A DNA stretch of 64,000 bases from Verrucomicrobiota bacterium (GTDB lineage: Bacteria > Verrucomicrobiota > Verrucomicrobiia > Opitutales > Opitutaceae), in assembly GCA_016871755.1 (NCBI GenBank), contig VHCJ01000005.1, forward strand, positions 151,073 to 215,072. Reading direction: 5' to 3'. Numbering within the stretch: position 1 is the first letter of the stretch; each line of letters starts with the position of its first letter. The translations under genes were made by a program, and so were the position numbers. Under the pieces are notes generated by a model. That model did not search any database and had not been told where the DNA came from. It worked only from the letters and a program-made list of their open reading frames with translations. This document shows, in pieces, positions 37,701 to 45,865 of the stretch.

Positions 37701-39323
37701 ATGACCGCCCCCTCCTCTCCCGTCACCGACGTTCCGGTGCTCCGCATGCGCGGCATCGCCAAGCGGTTCGGGGCCACCGCGGCCCTCCGGGGCGTCGAAC
37801 TCGACGTCCTGCCCGGCTCGGTCCACGCGCTCATCGGCGAAAACGGCGCCGGCAAGAGCACGCTGATGAAGACGTTGTCCGGCGCCTGCGCTCCCGACGA
37901 CGGACACATGGAGTTGGGCGGCGTGCCGTTCGCCCCCGCCAACCCGCTCCACGCCCGCGCCCTCGGCGTGTGCATGATCTACCAGGAACTGGCCCTCGCG
38001 CCCGACTTGAGCGTGATGGAAAACATTCTCCTCGGGATCGAGCCCACCCGCGGACCATTCGTCCGCTGGAACGAGGTGCGCGCCGCCGCCCAGCGGGCCC
38101 TGCAGGAGGTCGGCCTGCCCGGACTCGACCCCGCGACGCGGGTCGGCGACCTGCCCGTCGCCCACCAGCAACTCGTCGAAATCGCCCGCGCCGTGGCGGT
38201 GGGCTGCCGCATCCTCGTCCTCGACGAGCCAACCAGTTCGCTCACCCGCCGCGATGTCGACCAACTCTTCGCCTTGGTGCGCCGGCTGCGCGACCGCGGC
38301 ATCGCCATCATCTACATCAGCCACGCCCTCGAGGAAGTCTCCGCCCTCTGCGATCGCTTCACCGTCCTGCGCGATGGCGAAACCGTCGGCCACGGTCGCG
38401 TCGGCGAGGTGTCCGTCGATCGGATCATCGCGCTCATGGTCGGCCGCGAGGTGGGCGATCTCTACCCGCGTTCCACTCGGTCTCCCGGCGAGGTGGTCCT
38501 TGAACTGGACCAACTCGGCGGCGCGCCGCTTCCCCGCTCCGCGTCACTCGCGCTGCATCGGGGCGAGGTCGTGGGAGTTGCCGGGCTGATCGGCGCCGGG
38601 CGCACCGAGATGGTTCGGTCCCTTTTCGGTCTCGCTCCGGTCCGGCAGGGCAGGATCCGAGTCGGCACCCACTCGGGTCCCGCCTCGCCGCGCGAGCGGT
38701 GGAGTCAGGGACTGGGTCTCGTCAGCGAAGATCGCAAGCAGGAGGGTCTGGCCCAGTCACTTTCGATCGCCGACAACCTCACCCTCACCCGGCTCGGGGG
38801 TCTTGGCCCGTGGGGTCTCGTGCGCCCGTCGCTCCAACGCGAAGCCTGCCGGCCTTGGATCGAATCATTCCCAATCAAGTGCCGCGATGCCGGCCAACCC
38901 GTCCAGGATCTCTCCGGCGGCAACCAGCAGAAGGTCGCGATCGCCCGACTGCTTCACCACGATGCCGACATCCTTCTGCTGGACGAGCCGACGCGCGGGA
39001 TCGACGTCGGATCCAAGGCTCAGATCTACCGCCTGATCGATTCGCTCGCCCGTGGCGACGCCACGACCGGTCGCGCGCCCAAGGCCGTTCTCGTGATCAG
39101 CAGCTACCTCCCGGAACTGCTCGGCATCTGCGACCGCATTGCCGTCATGGCGCGCGGCATCCTCGGCCCTGCGCGCCCTGTCGGGGAGTGGACCGAGCAC
39201 TCGCTCATGATGGAAGCGACCCGCCAGAGCGAGCCGTCCGAGCTCTCCGCTTCGTCCGAGACGACCGGTTCGTCCACGGCACGCGTCGCTCCTCACTCCC
39301 CTTCAACCCCTGCCTCGCCGTGA
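37701..39323 (+). CDS. sugar ABC transporter ATP-binding protein (RbsA/MglA type, two ATPase domains)
   Basis: About 540 aa from ATG 37701 (MTAPSSPVTDVPVLRMRGIAK); ATG 37680 is an alternative, and neither has a clear Shine-Dalgarno. The first ATPase domain has Walker A GENGAGKST, QELALAPDLSVMENI, a degenerate signature (DLPVAHQQL) and Walker B ILVLDEPTSSL. The second has a degenerate Walker A-like GLIGAGRTEM, the signature LSGGNQQKVAIARLL and Walker B ILLLDEPTRGIDVG. This tandem layout with one weak site is normal for carbohydrate-uptake CUT2 importers. No permease or binding protein follows; an asparaginase-like gene overlaps the stop instead. Confidence 0.9.
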   Translation: MTAPSSPVTDVPVLRMRGIAKRFGATAALRGVELDVLPGSVHALIGENGAGKSTLMKTLSGACAPDDGHMELGGVPFAPANPLHARALGVCMIYQELALAPDLSVMENILLGIEPTRGPFVRWNEVRAAAQRALQEVGLPGLDPATRVGDLPVAHQQLVEIARAVAVGCRILVLDEPTSSLTRRDVDQLFALVRRLRDRGIAIIYISHALEEVSALCDRFTVLRDGETVGHGRVGEVSVDRIIALMVGREVGDLYPRSTRSPGEVVLELDQLGGAPLPRSASLALHRGEVVGVAGLIGAGRTEMVRSLFGLAPVRQGRIRVGTHSGPASPRERWSQGLGLVSEDRKQEGLAQSLSIADNLTLTRLGGLGPWGLVRPSLQREACRPWIESFPIKCRDAGQPVQDLSGGNQQKVAIARLLHHDADILLLDEPTRGIDVGSKAQIYRLIDSLARGDATTGRAPKAVLVISSYLPELLGICDRIAVMARGILGPARPVGEWTEHSLMMEATRQSEPSELSASSETTGSSTARVAPHSPSTPASP

Positions 39324-39808
39324 CGTTTCGCGTCCTCGCCACCGGTGGCACCATCGACAAGGTGTACTTCGACGCCGCCAGCACCTACGAGGTCGGCGAG
39401 CCCCAAGTCGCCCCCCTGCTCCGGGAGGCTAACGTCACGCTCGACTACGTGGTGGAGTCGGTCCTCCAGAAGGACAGCCTCGCCATGACCGCCGAGGATC
39501 GGGCTCTGGTGCGGGCGCGGGTGCTTGCCGCGCCCGAGGCGCACGTGCTGATCACCCATGGGACGGACACCATGACCGAAACCGCGAAGGAACTGGCGGG
39601 CATTGAGGGCAAGGTGATCGTCCTGACCGGTGCGATGCTGCCCGCGCGTTTTCGCTCCAGTGACGCGCTGTTCAACCTCGGGTGCGCGATCGGTGCGCTG
39701 CAGGTGCTGCCCCCGGGCGTCTACCTCGCGATGAACGGCCGGATCGCGCCCGCAGCGGCGCTGAAGAAGAACCGCGCCCTGAGCCGCTTCGAACCGAAGG
39801 AAGGCTAG
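39320..39808 (+). CDS. short asparaginase-domain protein
   Basis: 162 aa from GTG 39320, overlapping the ABC ATPase stop (GTGA). It contains the asparaginase N-terminal domain with TGGTIDKVYFD (first catalytic Thr motif) and VLITHGTDTMTETAKEL (second Thr-Asp motif), then VIVLTGAMLPARF. It ends where full-length (about 330 aa) L-asparaginases would continue into the C-terminal domain, with no frameshift visible downstream. Single-domain proteins of this size occur in other bacteria, so it is probably an intact short form. Activity on Asn is not assured. The end overlaps the convergent MmcB-like gene by 4 bp. Confidence 0.85.
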   Translation: MTFRVLATGGTIDKVYFDAASTYEVGEPQVAPLLREANVTLDYVVESVLQKDSLAMTAEDRALVRARVLAAPEAHVLITHGTDTMTETAKELAGIEGKVIVLTGAMLPARFRSSDALFNLGCAIGALQVLPPGVYLAMNGRIAPAAALKKNRALSRFEPKEG

Positions 39809-40569
39809 CCGGCGCGGGCGGGCCCCAGCAGACGACGGCTGGCCCGCGACCCGGACAGCGCGATCGACTCGAGCCAGAGCGCCCCCAGTTCCGGCGGCAC
39901 CGCACTTCGCACCGGCGCGACGCGCCGGTGGAGCGCGGCACCGGCGGGGGACGCCTCCAGCCAGCCCCAGCCGTCGGGCACCTCGCCCGCGGCAACGATG
40001 CCCGGCGCGGTCACCAGATAGAAGTGGTCCGCCACCTGGTAGCGTCGGAGCCGGGCGAATTTCACGCGGTGCTGCAATCCGCGCTGCAGCGTGCGCACCT
40101 CGCGTTCAAGGCGGTCGAGCGTCGCGTGCCGCAGGCCCCGCAGGTCGACGTCGTCCCACTCGGGAAAGAGTCCGGTTCCGCGCCGCAGGTCGGGCCGGTG
40201 CGCTCCGATCGCCTCGCGCAGCAACCGCAGGCGGTCGGCCGCCGTCCGCGCCGCCTCCCGCACCGTCGGCTCCTCCGCCTCGTCACGCAGGAAGTCCGCC
40301 CGGGACTGCTTGCACTCGAAGACGGCCACGGTTCCCCTGCCCGACGCCAGGCCGCGGGTTGCCGCCACCACGTCGGCGCGGTAGCGGCTGCGCGGCACAC
40401 GGACCTCGCAGGCGGCGAGGACAAACCCACCGTCGAGCGCCCACGCCAACGCCCGTCGCTTCAGGTCGCGGTGCCCAGGCGACTCTCCGCTGCGGGAGTC
40501 GAGCGCCCCCTCCGTCGGAGCGTCTCCCGCCGCATCCCGCGCATCGTCCCAGAAATCCTCCTGCGGCAT
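39805..40569 (-). CDS. MmcB-like putative PD-(D/E)XK nuclease
   Basis: 254 aa from ATG 40569. Residues about 35-110 look like a restriction-type nuclease core: RRALAWALDGG, YRADVVAAT, then VAVFECKQSRADFLRDEAE, giving the D...ExK pattern, followed later by VADHFYLVTAPGIV and VPDGWGWLEA. This order resembles MmcB, an SOS-induced putative nuclease for mitomycin C resistance known from Caulobacter. The N-terminus and the Arg/Leu-rich middle (about 110-165) are unlike it. It begins 18 bp after lexA on the same strand, so it is probably expressed with lexA under SOS control. The assignment is by motif only. Confidence 0.65.
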   Translation of the reverse strand: MPQEDFWDDARDAAGDAPTEGALDSRSGESPGHRDLKRRALAWALDGGFVLAACEVRVPRSRYRADVVAATRGLASGRGTVAVFECKQSRADFLRDEAEEPTVREAARTAADRLRLLREAIGAHRPDLRRGTGLFPEWDDVDLRGLRHATLDRLEREVRTLQRGLQHRVKFARLRRYQVADHFYLVTAPGIVAAGEVPDGWGWLEASPAGAALHRRVAPVRSAVPPELGALWLESIALSGSRASRRLLGPARAG

Positions 40570-40587
40570 CGGGCCTCCGCCGTCGGT

Positions 40588-41202
40588 TCAACGCGACCCC
40601 CGACGCAGGAGGCCCACCAGCACCCCTTGGGCTTCGAGGTGTTCCGCCGGGATGAGGTCCGGGTATGCCGGGTTCTCCGCCCGCAGGATCGCCCGCCCGT
40701 CGACCCGCTCGAAACGCTTCAAGGTCGTCTGTCCGTCGATCAGCGCCGCGACGATTTCGCCGGGCCGCGGCTCGCGGCTCTCAAAAAGCCCGATGTCCCC
40801 GGGACAGATGTGCGCTCCGATCATTGAGTCCCCCTTGATCTCCAGCGCCCAGATTCGCGAGCGCGCCGAGTCGCTGATCCCGAAGACGGCCGGATCCACG
40901 CCCACCGCCCCCCGGACCTCCTGCGCGGCGAGAATCGGTTCACCCGCCGGGATGCTGCCGAAGAGCGCGACCTCGATCAGACCCTGCACCTCCCGCGCCC
41001 GCCGTCCCCACGAGCCGTCGGCCAGTTGCTCGATCGCCCCCTTCGCCGCGAGGGAGCGCAAATGCCTCACCACCGACGTCTGCGAACCAAAGCCGAATTG
41101 CCGCTGAATCAGCCGCGTCGACGGCGGCACCACGTGCACCCGCTGATACTCACTGATGAAACCGAGGATTTCCTCCTGACGGGGAGAAAGCAATCTGTTC
41201 AT
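40588..41202 (-). CDS. lexA: LexA repressor
   Basis: SOS repressor and autoprotease. About 204 aa from ATG 41202 (MNRLLSPRQEEILGFI); ATG 41211 adds MVQ and is equally possible. The N-terminal winged helix (residues 1-65) includes PSTRLIQRQFGFGSQTSVVRHLRSL, clearly diverged from the E. coli recognition helix. The cleavage site appears at EVRGAVGVD rather than the common Ala-Gly, still a possible cut point. The catalytic serine is in IKGDSMIGAHICPGD and the lysine in DGQTTLKRFER. Two LexA boxes overlap and precede its start codon, so it is autoregulated. Confidence 0.92.
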   Translation of the reverse strand: MNRLLSPRQEEILGFISEYQRVHVVPPSTRLIQRQFGFGSQTSVVRHLRSLAAKGAIEQLADGSWGRRAREVQGLIEVALFGSIPAGEPILAAQEVRGAVGVDPAVFGISDSARSRIWALEIKGDSMIGAHICPGDIGLFESREPRPGEIVAALIDGQTTLKRFERVDGRAILRAENPAYPDLIPAEHLEAQGVLVGLLRRGSR

Positions 41203-41209
41203 TTGAACC
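41196..41209. promoter_or_regulatory. LexA box A
   Basis: TGTTCATTTGAACC matches TGTTC-N4-GAACA at 9 of 10 defined positions. That consensus is the LexA operator established for Verrucomicrobia (Verrucomicrobium spinosum recA). It overlaps the lexA start codon. Confidence 0.75.
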
Positions 41210-41211
41210 AT

Positions 41212-41225
41212 GGTTCAGACGAACA
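41212..41225. promoter_or_regulatory. LexA box B
   Basis: GGTTCAGACGAACA also matches TGTTC-N4-GAACA at 9 of 10 positions and lies 16 bp (about one and a half helical turns) from box A. The two together also form the 14 bp palindrome TGAACCATGGTTCA across their junction. Confidence 0.75.
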
Positions 41226-41451
41226 CCAAGCCGAGATCCGGGCAAGCGAGATCCAGCGATTATTAATTAAACCTCTTATTTTCAGACTCTTGCGGCAAGT
41301 TCCTCCTATCGTGTCGCGATCTTGATGGGATGCCACGCCTCCACACCTCCGGCCCCCTGCGCCTCCGGGTCGAGGCGCACCCTCGCGTCGGTGCTAGGCC
41401 CGGGGTGATTTCACGGCGAACGCGTCGAACGCCTGCCGAAGCGGCGCACCC
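41226..41451. other. lexA upstream region
   Basis: No gene is supported here. An AT-rich patch around 41259-41285 (TTATTAATTAAACC and neighbours) stands out in this GC-rich DNA and is the likely lexA promoter, but no single pair of -35/-10 hexamers is convincing. Confidence 0.4.
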
Positions 41452-42540
41452 TCATTTCGGTGCGAGGACCGAGGCGGACGGCCCCGCGCCCGGAGCGGCG
41501 CGAGGAGTCGCGGCGGCGTCCGCGCCGTGCGGATCGCGTTCGTAATGTTCCCGCAGCAGATCGCGCCCGAAATCCCGCTCCGCATCGCGCCATACCGCAT
41601 GGACGTGGTTCGCGTTATTCTGCGTATTGTCGTACTCGATCAGAAAGGTCCGCCCCTGCACGCGGTAGTAGTGCCCGACGCCGGGTTCGAGTCCGCCAAC
41701 CCACGCGAAGTGAACCGTCTCCCAACCGGCCGCGGTGATCCGTTCCAAATCCTGCTGGGCGACATCGGGACGATGGCGGAAGACGTAGGCCCGGACGATC
41801 TGCTCGAGCACCTTCCGCTGCGCGGCATTCATCGCGGACGCCGCGAGCCCCTCCGGCGCGGACAGCGTGATCCGGCGCTGGTTGGTCGTGAGAATGTCGG
41901 ACGGCACCTTGATCGGCAGGATCGCCCGCTGCTGCTGCGCCGGCGTGAGCGCCCGCACCAACTCGCGGCCCAAGTCCTCCAGTTCGCCGAGGGCGCGCAA
42001 GCCCTGCCGCGGACCGGAGCGCACCTCGGCCGGGTTCGCGCCGAAGAATGACGGCGTCGTGGCGATGGCATGCCCTCCCACCAGCGTGAAGTTCACCGAG
42101 AGGTGGTGCCCCTCCACCCGCCACCCCCATGACGCCTGTTCGGAGGGTTCACCGAAGAGCGTGACCGTGTAGAGCCCGGCATCCCGATGCGAACGCCCCT
42201 CGATCTCGAAGAGCACCTGCTCGAGGCTCATGATCGCCTCGGCCTGCGCCCGACCTCGTTCGCTCAATCCCGCGTGCAACAGGGCGATCGCGCGATCGCG
42301 CTGTCCCGGCGTGAGATCCTTCAGGCGGAGCCCGTTGCGGTCCCGCGGCACATAGTGCCAGTTCTCGCGCTCAGCGTCGGCAAGCGGATACGTGACCCGC
42401 TGCCGCTGCGCCGGATCGAGCGAGTCAAGAAAAGCCCGGGCGGCCGCAGTCAGTTCAGTGGACGCCGGATGCCCAGCCAAGGGCGAGACGGCGAGGACCA
42501 AGCCGATGAGACACGCCAAGACCGGGTGACGAAGGGGCAT
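41452..42540 (-). CDS. DUF3500 family secreted protein
   Basis: 362 aa from ATG 42540. A signal peptide is visible (MPLRHPVLACLIGLVLAVSPLAGHP). The mature part follows the DUF3500 pattern: an N-terminal AARAFLDSLDPAQRQRVTYPL, a WHYVPRDRNGLRLKDLT segment, a central WGWRVEGHHLSVNFTLVGG, and a C-terminal HYYRVQGRTFLIEYDNTQNNANHVHAVWRD with conserved His/Asp/Asn that could bind metal. The tail is Ala/Pro-rich. The family is widespread, the biochemical function is not established, and export to the periplasm is inferred. Confidence 0.85.
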   Translation of the reverse strand: MPLRHPVLACLIGLVLAVSPLAGHPASTELTAAARAFLDSLDPAQRQRVTYPLADAERENWHYVPRDRNGLRLKDLTPGQRDRAIALLHAGLSERGRAQAEAIMSLEQVLFEIEGRSHRDAGLYTVTLFGEPSEQASWGWRVEGHHLSVNFTLVGGHAIATTPSFFGANPAEVRSGPRQGLRALGELEDLGRELVRALTPAQQQRAILPIKVPSDILTTNQRRITLSAPEGLAASAMNAAQRKVLEQIVRAYVFRHRPDVAQQDLERITAAGWETVHFAWVGGLEPGVGHYYRVQGRTFLIEYDNTQNNANHVHAVWRDAERDFGRDLLREHYERDPHGADAAATPRAAPGAGPSASVLAPK

Positions 42541-42670
42541 GCGACGAGCCTAGGGACGACGGCGACACGGGTTCAACCCCGGACAGCATGGGTCTGCCGG
42601 ACGGAACCGGTCGGGTTTCAGCAACTCCGGGTTGAGTTTCCCCTCGCTCGACCTTTCACTCCGCGCGCGC

Positions 42671-45028
42671 ATGGACGGGATCAACTTCATCCAGGACTTC
42701 GCGGTGGTCTTGCTCGCGGCGGCCGTGGCAGGTTCGATCTGCCGACGCCTCGGCTTGTCGGTGATCGTCGGTTACCTCCTCGCCGGGATGGCCGTCGGTC
42801 CCTACACGCCCCCCTTCTCGCTGGTGCTCGACGTCGCCCGGATCGAGACGCTCTCGCAGATCGGGCTGATCTTCCTGATGTTCGCGATCGGCCTCGGTCT
42901 GAGCCTCTCCCGATTGCGCCTGATGGGAGCCACCACCTTGGTCGCGACGGGGCTCGGGGCGTTCTTCGTCCTGAACCTGACGCAGATCCTCGGCCTCACG
43001 GTCGGCTGGACGGCCGATCAAAGCCTCTTCACCGCGGCGATGTTCATGGTCTCCAGCTCGGCTGTGATCGCGAAGGTGGTGCATGAGTTGAAGTTGGAGC
43101 ATGATCGCGCCGGCCAACTCGCCCTGACGGTCACGGTGCTGGAGGACGTGGTGGCCGTGGTGATGCTCGCCGTCCTCGGTTCCCTCGCGGCGGGCTCGGA
43201 TCAGGCGCCGGGGGGGCTCGTCGGACTGCTCGGGAGCCTGAGTGCCTTCGTCGTCCTGCTGGTCATGGCCGGGCTCTTCCTCGTGCCGCGCCTGCTCCGT
43301 CGCCTTGAAGCGCGGGCGGATCCCGAGCTCCAGACGATCGCGGTGGCGGGCGTACTGCTTCTCATGGCGTTGCTGGCCGTGCGCGCCGGCTACTCGCTCG
43401 CCCTCGGGGCCTTCCTCCTCGGGGCCATCGTCGCCGAGATGCCGCAGAGCCGCGGGATTGGCCGCGCGTTCACTGGCCTGCGCGACATCTTCAGCAGCGT
43501 ATTCTTTGTCTCGATCGGCATGATGATCGACGTCCGCATGCTTGCGGAGGTGTGGGGATGGATCCTCGGACTGGGCGTCTTCACGCTGCTCTCCCGAACC
43601 CTCGCCACGTCGTTCGCCCTGATCCTGGTCGGCACGCCCCACCGCGAAGCCCTCCGGGCGGGGCTTGCGCTCACGCCGCTGGGCGAGTTCACGTTCGTCA
43701 TCGCCCAGTTGGGCGTGGCGTCCGCCGTCCTGCCGAAGACGTTTTACCCGATCGCCGTCGGCGTCTCACTCCTCACGGTCCTCGTCTCGCCCGTCCTGAA
43801 TCGCCACGCCGCGGGGATCCTCGAGTTCGTCGAGCGCATCGAGCCGCGTTGGCTCACCCGACTGCTCGGCACCTACCGCGACTGGCTGCTGCAGATCACC
43901 TCGGTGCGCGGCGGCCAGTGGTGGCAGTTGAGCAAGCGGCGGCTGATCCAGATCGGGCTGGAAGCGTTGTTCGTGACCGGCCTCCTGATCTTTTCGGAGC
44001 GGATTCTGGCTGGGATCCGGGAGTTCGGGTGGCTGGAGGGCTTTGATCCGGGCCGGGTGGTGCTCTCGTTCTGGATCACCATAGGCCTCGTGGTGATCAT
44101 CCCGCTCATCGCCATCTGGCGAAACCTCGCGGCGGTCGGAATGATCTTTGCCGAGGAGGCGTCGCGGCATACGCGCCTGTCCGCTCAGGTGATCGAGGCG
44201 GCCCTCAAGGTCGTCAGCGCGGTGGCGATGGCTTCCTGGCTCGCCCGCATCGTTCCGACGGAGAGCTTGCCGCGCTGGGCATGGCTGATCGTCGCCATCG
44301 TCCTTGGCGGCGCGGTGGCCGTGTTCTCGCGGCGCATGATCTACTGGCACAGCCGCTGGGAGGATACGCTCGGCGACGTGTTCCGCTCCCCCGCGGCGGG
44401 AGAGGGCGAAAGCCCGGAGGGCACAACACGGCCGGCTCCGGCGTGGCTGGCCACCCCGGGCGACTGGAAGATCAACGTGCAGGAGTGCGTGCTGCCCGAG
44501 GGCGCCGCTTGCGGCGGGCGGACCATCGCGGACCTCCGCGTCCGCTCCCGCTTCGGCTGCTCGATCATGGAGATCCACCGGCACGGCGCGACGCTCATCG
44601 CTCCGGAGCCGAGCCAGGTGCTCTACGGCGGAGATCGCCTGCTGCTCCTCGGCACGCAGGAGCAGATTGAGCGGGCGCGCGAGGCGCTGACTGCGCTCAC
44701 ACCTCCGTCCGGCACGCCGGCCTTCGACGAAGCCCGACTCGAGACGCTCCGGGTGCCCGCGGGCGCCCACGTCGGACGATCGCTCGCCGAACTCCAGATT
44801 CATCGACACACCGGGGTGCTCATCGCCGGCCACGGCCGGAACGGTCACCGCCGGATCAACCCACTCGCCAGCCAGACGCTGGAGGCCGGCGACGAACTCC
44901 TGGTGCTGGGAGGGCCCAGGCAGATCCGGGACTTCAAGCACTGGATGCACGCCGAGGGAGCGTCCCCGGCCTCGGATCCGGGTTCGGGTTCGGGTCCAAC
45001 CCTCCGCTCCCCGCCCGTCTCCGCGTAG
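42671..45028 (+). CDS. CPA2 family cation:proton antiporter with two TrkA-C domains (KefB-like)
   Basis: 785 aa from ATG 42671 (MDGINFIQDFAVVLLAAAV); a TTG 13 codons upstream is unlikely. The N-terminal half is a Na+/H+ exchanger domain of about 12 spans, with GYLLAGMAVGPYTP, FAIGLGLSLSRLRLMG, and the ion-binding region SSSAVIAKVVHELK near residue 130. Extra membrane segments follow (about 430-570). The soluble C-terminus has two TrkA-C-like domains (about 600-680 and 695-770) with GCSIMEIHRHGATL and HTGVLIAGHGRNG. The NAD-binding TrkA-N/RCK_N domain of KefB/KefC is absent, so gating by a different ligand is likely. Ion specificity is unknown. Confidence 0.9.
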   Translation: MDGINFIQDFAVVLLAAAVAGSICRRLGLSVIVGYLLAGMAVGPYTPPFSLVLDVARIETLSQIGLIFLMFAIGLGLSLSRLRLMGATTLVATGLGAFFVLNLTQILGLTVGWTADQSLFTAAMFMVSSSAVIAKVVHELKLEHDRAGQLALTVTVLEDVVAVVMLAVLGSLAAGSDQAPGGLVGLLGSLSAFVVLLVMAGLFLVPRLLRRLEARADPELQTIAVAGVLLLMALLAVRAGYSLALGAFLLGAIVAEMPQSRGIGRAFTGLRDIFSSVFFVSIGMMIDVRMLAEVWGWILGLGVFTLLSRTLATSFALILVGTPHREALRAGLALTPLGEFTFVIAQLGVASAVLPKTFYPIAVGVSLLTVLVSPVLNRHAAGILEFVERIEPRWLTRLLGTYRDWLLQITSVRGGQWWQLSKRRLIQIGLEALFVTGLLIFSERILAGIREFGWLEGFDPGRVVLSFWITIGLVVIIPLIAIWRNLAAVGMIFAEEASRHTRLSAQVIEAALKVVSAVAMASWLARIVPTESLPRWAWLIVAIVLGGAVAVFSRRMIYWHSRWEDTLGDVFRSPAAGEGESPEGTTRPAPAWLATPGDWKINVQECVLPEGAACGGRTIADLRVRSRFGCSIMEIHRHGATLIAPEPSQVLYGGDRLLLLGTQEQIERAREALTALTPPSGTPAFDEARLETLRVPAGAHVGRSLAELQIHRHTGVLIAGHGRNGHRRINPLASQTLEAGDELLVLGGPRQIRDFKHWMHAEGASPASDPGSGSGPTLRSPPVSA

Positions 45029-45051
45029 CCGGGACTTGCGCGGCAGCCCCG

Positions 45052-45086
45052 TCCACCGGCTTCGGGCCAGCGCGACCGGCGGTGGA
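45052..45086. terminator. hairpin between the convergent antiporter and pgl genes
   Basis: TCCACCG (45052-45058) pairs with CGGTGGA (45080-45086), followed by GTTT on the plus strand, in the 76 bp gap between the two stops. Confidence 0.4.
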
Positions 45087-45104
45087 GTTTGATCGCGTCG
45101 GTGC

Positions 45105-45833
45105 CTAGAGCCGTGCCGCCGCGGTGTCGTCCACGAGCCACGTGACGCGATCCGACACGGTCGAAAGAATCTTGGCGGGAACCTGACTCCACTCCTCAGT
45201 GCCGCGCAGGACCCGGCGCAGCGCCTCGGCCTTCCCGGCACCGAGCACGAGGACGACGATCGCTCCACAGGTCCGCAGGCCCGTCGGGGTGATCGTCAGG
45301 CGCCAGCCCTTCGCACCGGCATTCACCGCCGCAAACGCCAGACCTCCGTAGTCCTCAAACAGGGGCGTGCCGGGGAAAAACGAAGCGGTGTGCCCATCAT
45401 CGCCCAGCCCCAGCATGCACAAGTCATACGCCGCCCCCGGTCCCCCGAGAATCATCCAGGTTCGTCGGTAGGCCTCCGCCGCCGCGGCGGGTTCATACGC
45501 CACGACCCACGGGTGGCGGTGCTCGCGCGGCACCCCGAGGGGCGCGAGCAGCAGTCGTTCGGCGTTGCCGAAGTTGCTCTGCGCATCATTCAGCGGGACC
45601 ATGCGCTCGTCACTCACCGTGAAGTGCGTCTCCTCGATCCACGGCGGGGAGAGCACGCCCGGAACCGCCGCCCAGCGGCACCAGTCCTGCGGCGTCTGTC
45701 CCCCGCTCAGCGCGAACGTGAAGTGCCGCGACGCCCGCCGGCGCCGCTGCGCGTCGGCGAGAGCCACGACGCGCGCGAAGAGCGCCTCCCTCGGCGCCAC
45801 TACCACCCGTCCGTAATCGGTTGTCAGTTCCAT
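45105..45833 (-). CDS. pgl: 6-phosphogluconolactonase
   Basis: Hydrolyses 6-phosphogluconolactone, second step of the oxidative pentose phosphate pathway. 242 aa from ATG 45833 (MELTTDYGRVVVAPREALFAR); the frame is open far upstream inside opcA but has no conserved content there. Motifs: FALSGGQTPQDWCRW, TVSDERMVPLNDAQSNFGNAER, DLCMLGLGDDGHTASFFPG and RLTITPTGL. Third gene of zwf-opcA-pgl on the minus strand, 32 bp after opcA. Confidence 0.94.
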   Translation of the reverse strand: MELTTDYGRVVVAPREALFARVVALADAQRRRRASRHFTFALSGGQTPQDWCRWAAVPGVLSPPWIEETHFTVSDERMVPLNDAQSNFGNAERLLLAPLGVPREHRHPWVVAYEPAAAAEAYRRTWMILGGPGAAYDLCMLGLGDDGHTASFFPGTPLFEDYGGLAFAAVNAGAKGWRLTITPTGLRTCGAIVVLVLGAGKAEALRRVLRGTEEWSQVPAKILSTVSDRVTWLVDDTAAARL

Positions 45834-45865
45834 GGAAATCCCCCGGCGCGCCGGTCGCCCCGCGC

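Noticed and set aside
41196..41225. Reading the lexA operator as a Gram-positive GAAC-N4-GTTC box only
   Set aside because: That palindrome is the junction of two TGTTC-N4-GAACA-type sites, which fits the likely phylum better; kept as an alternative register.
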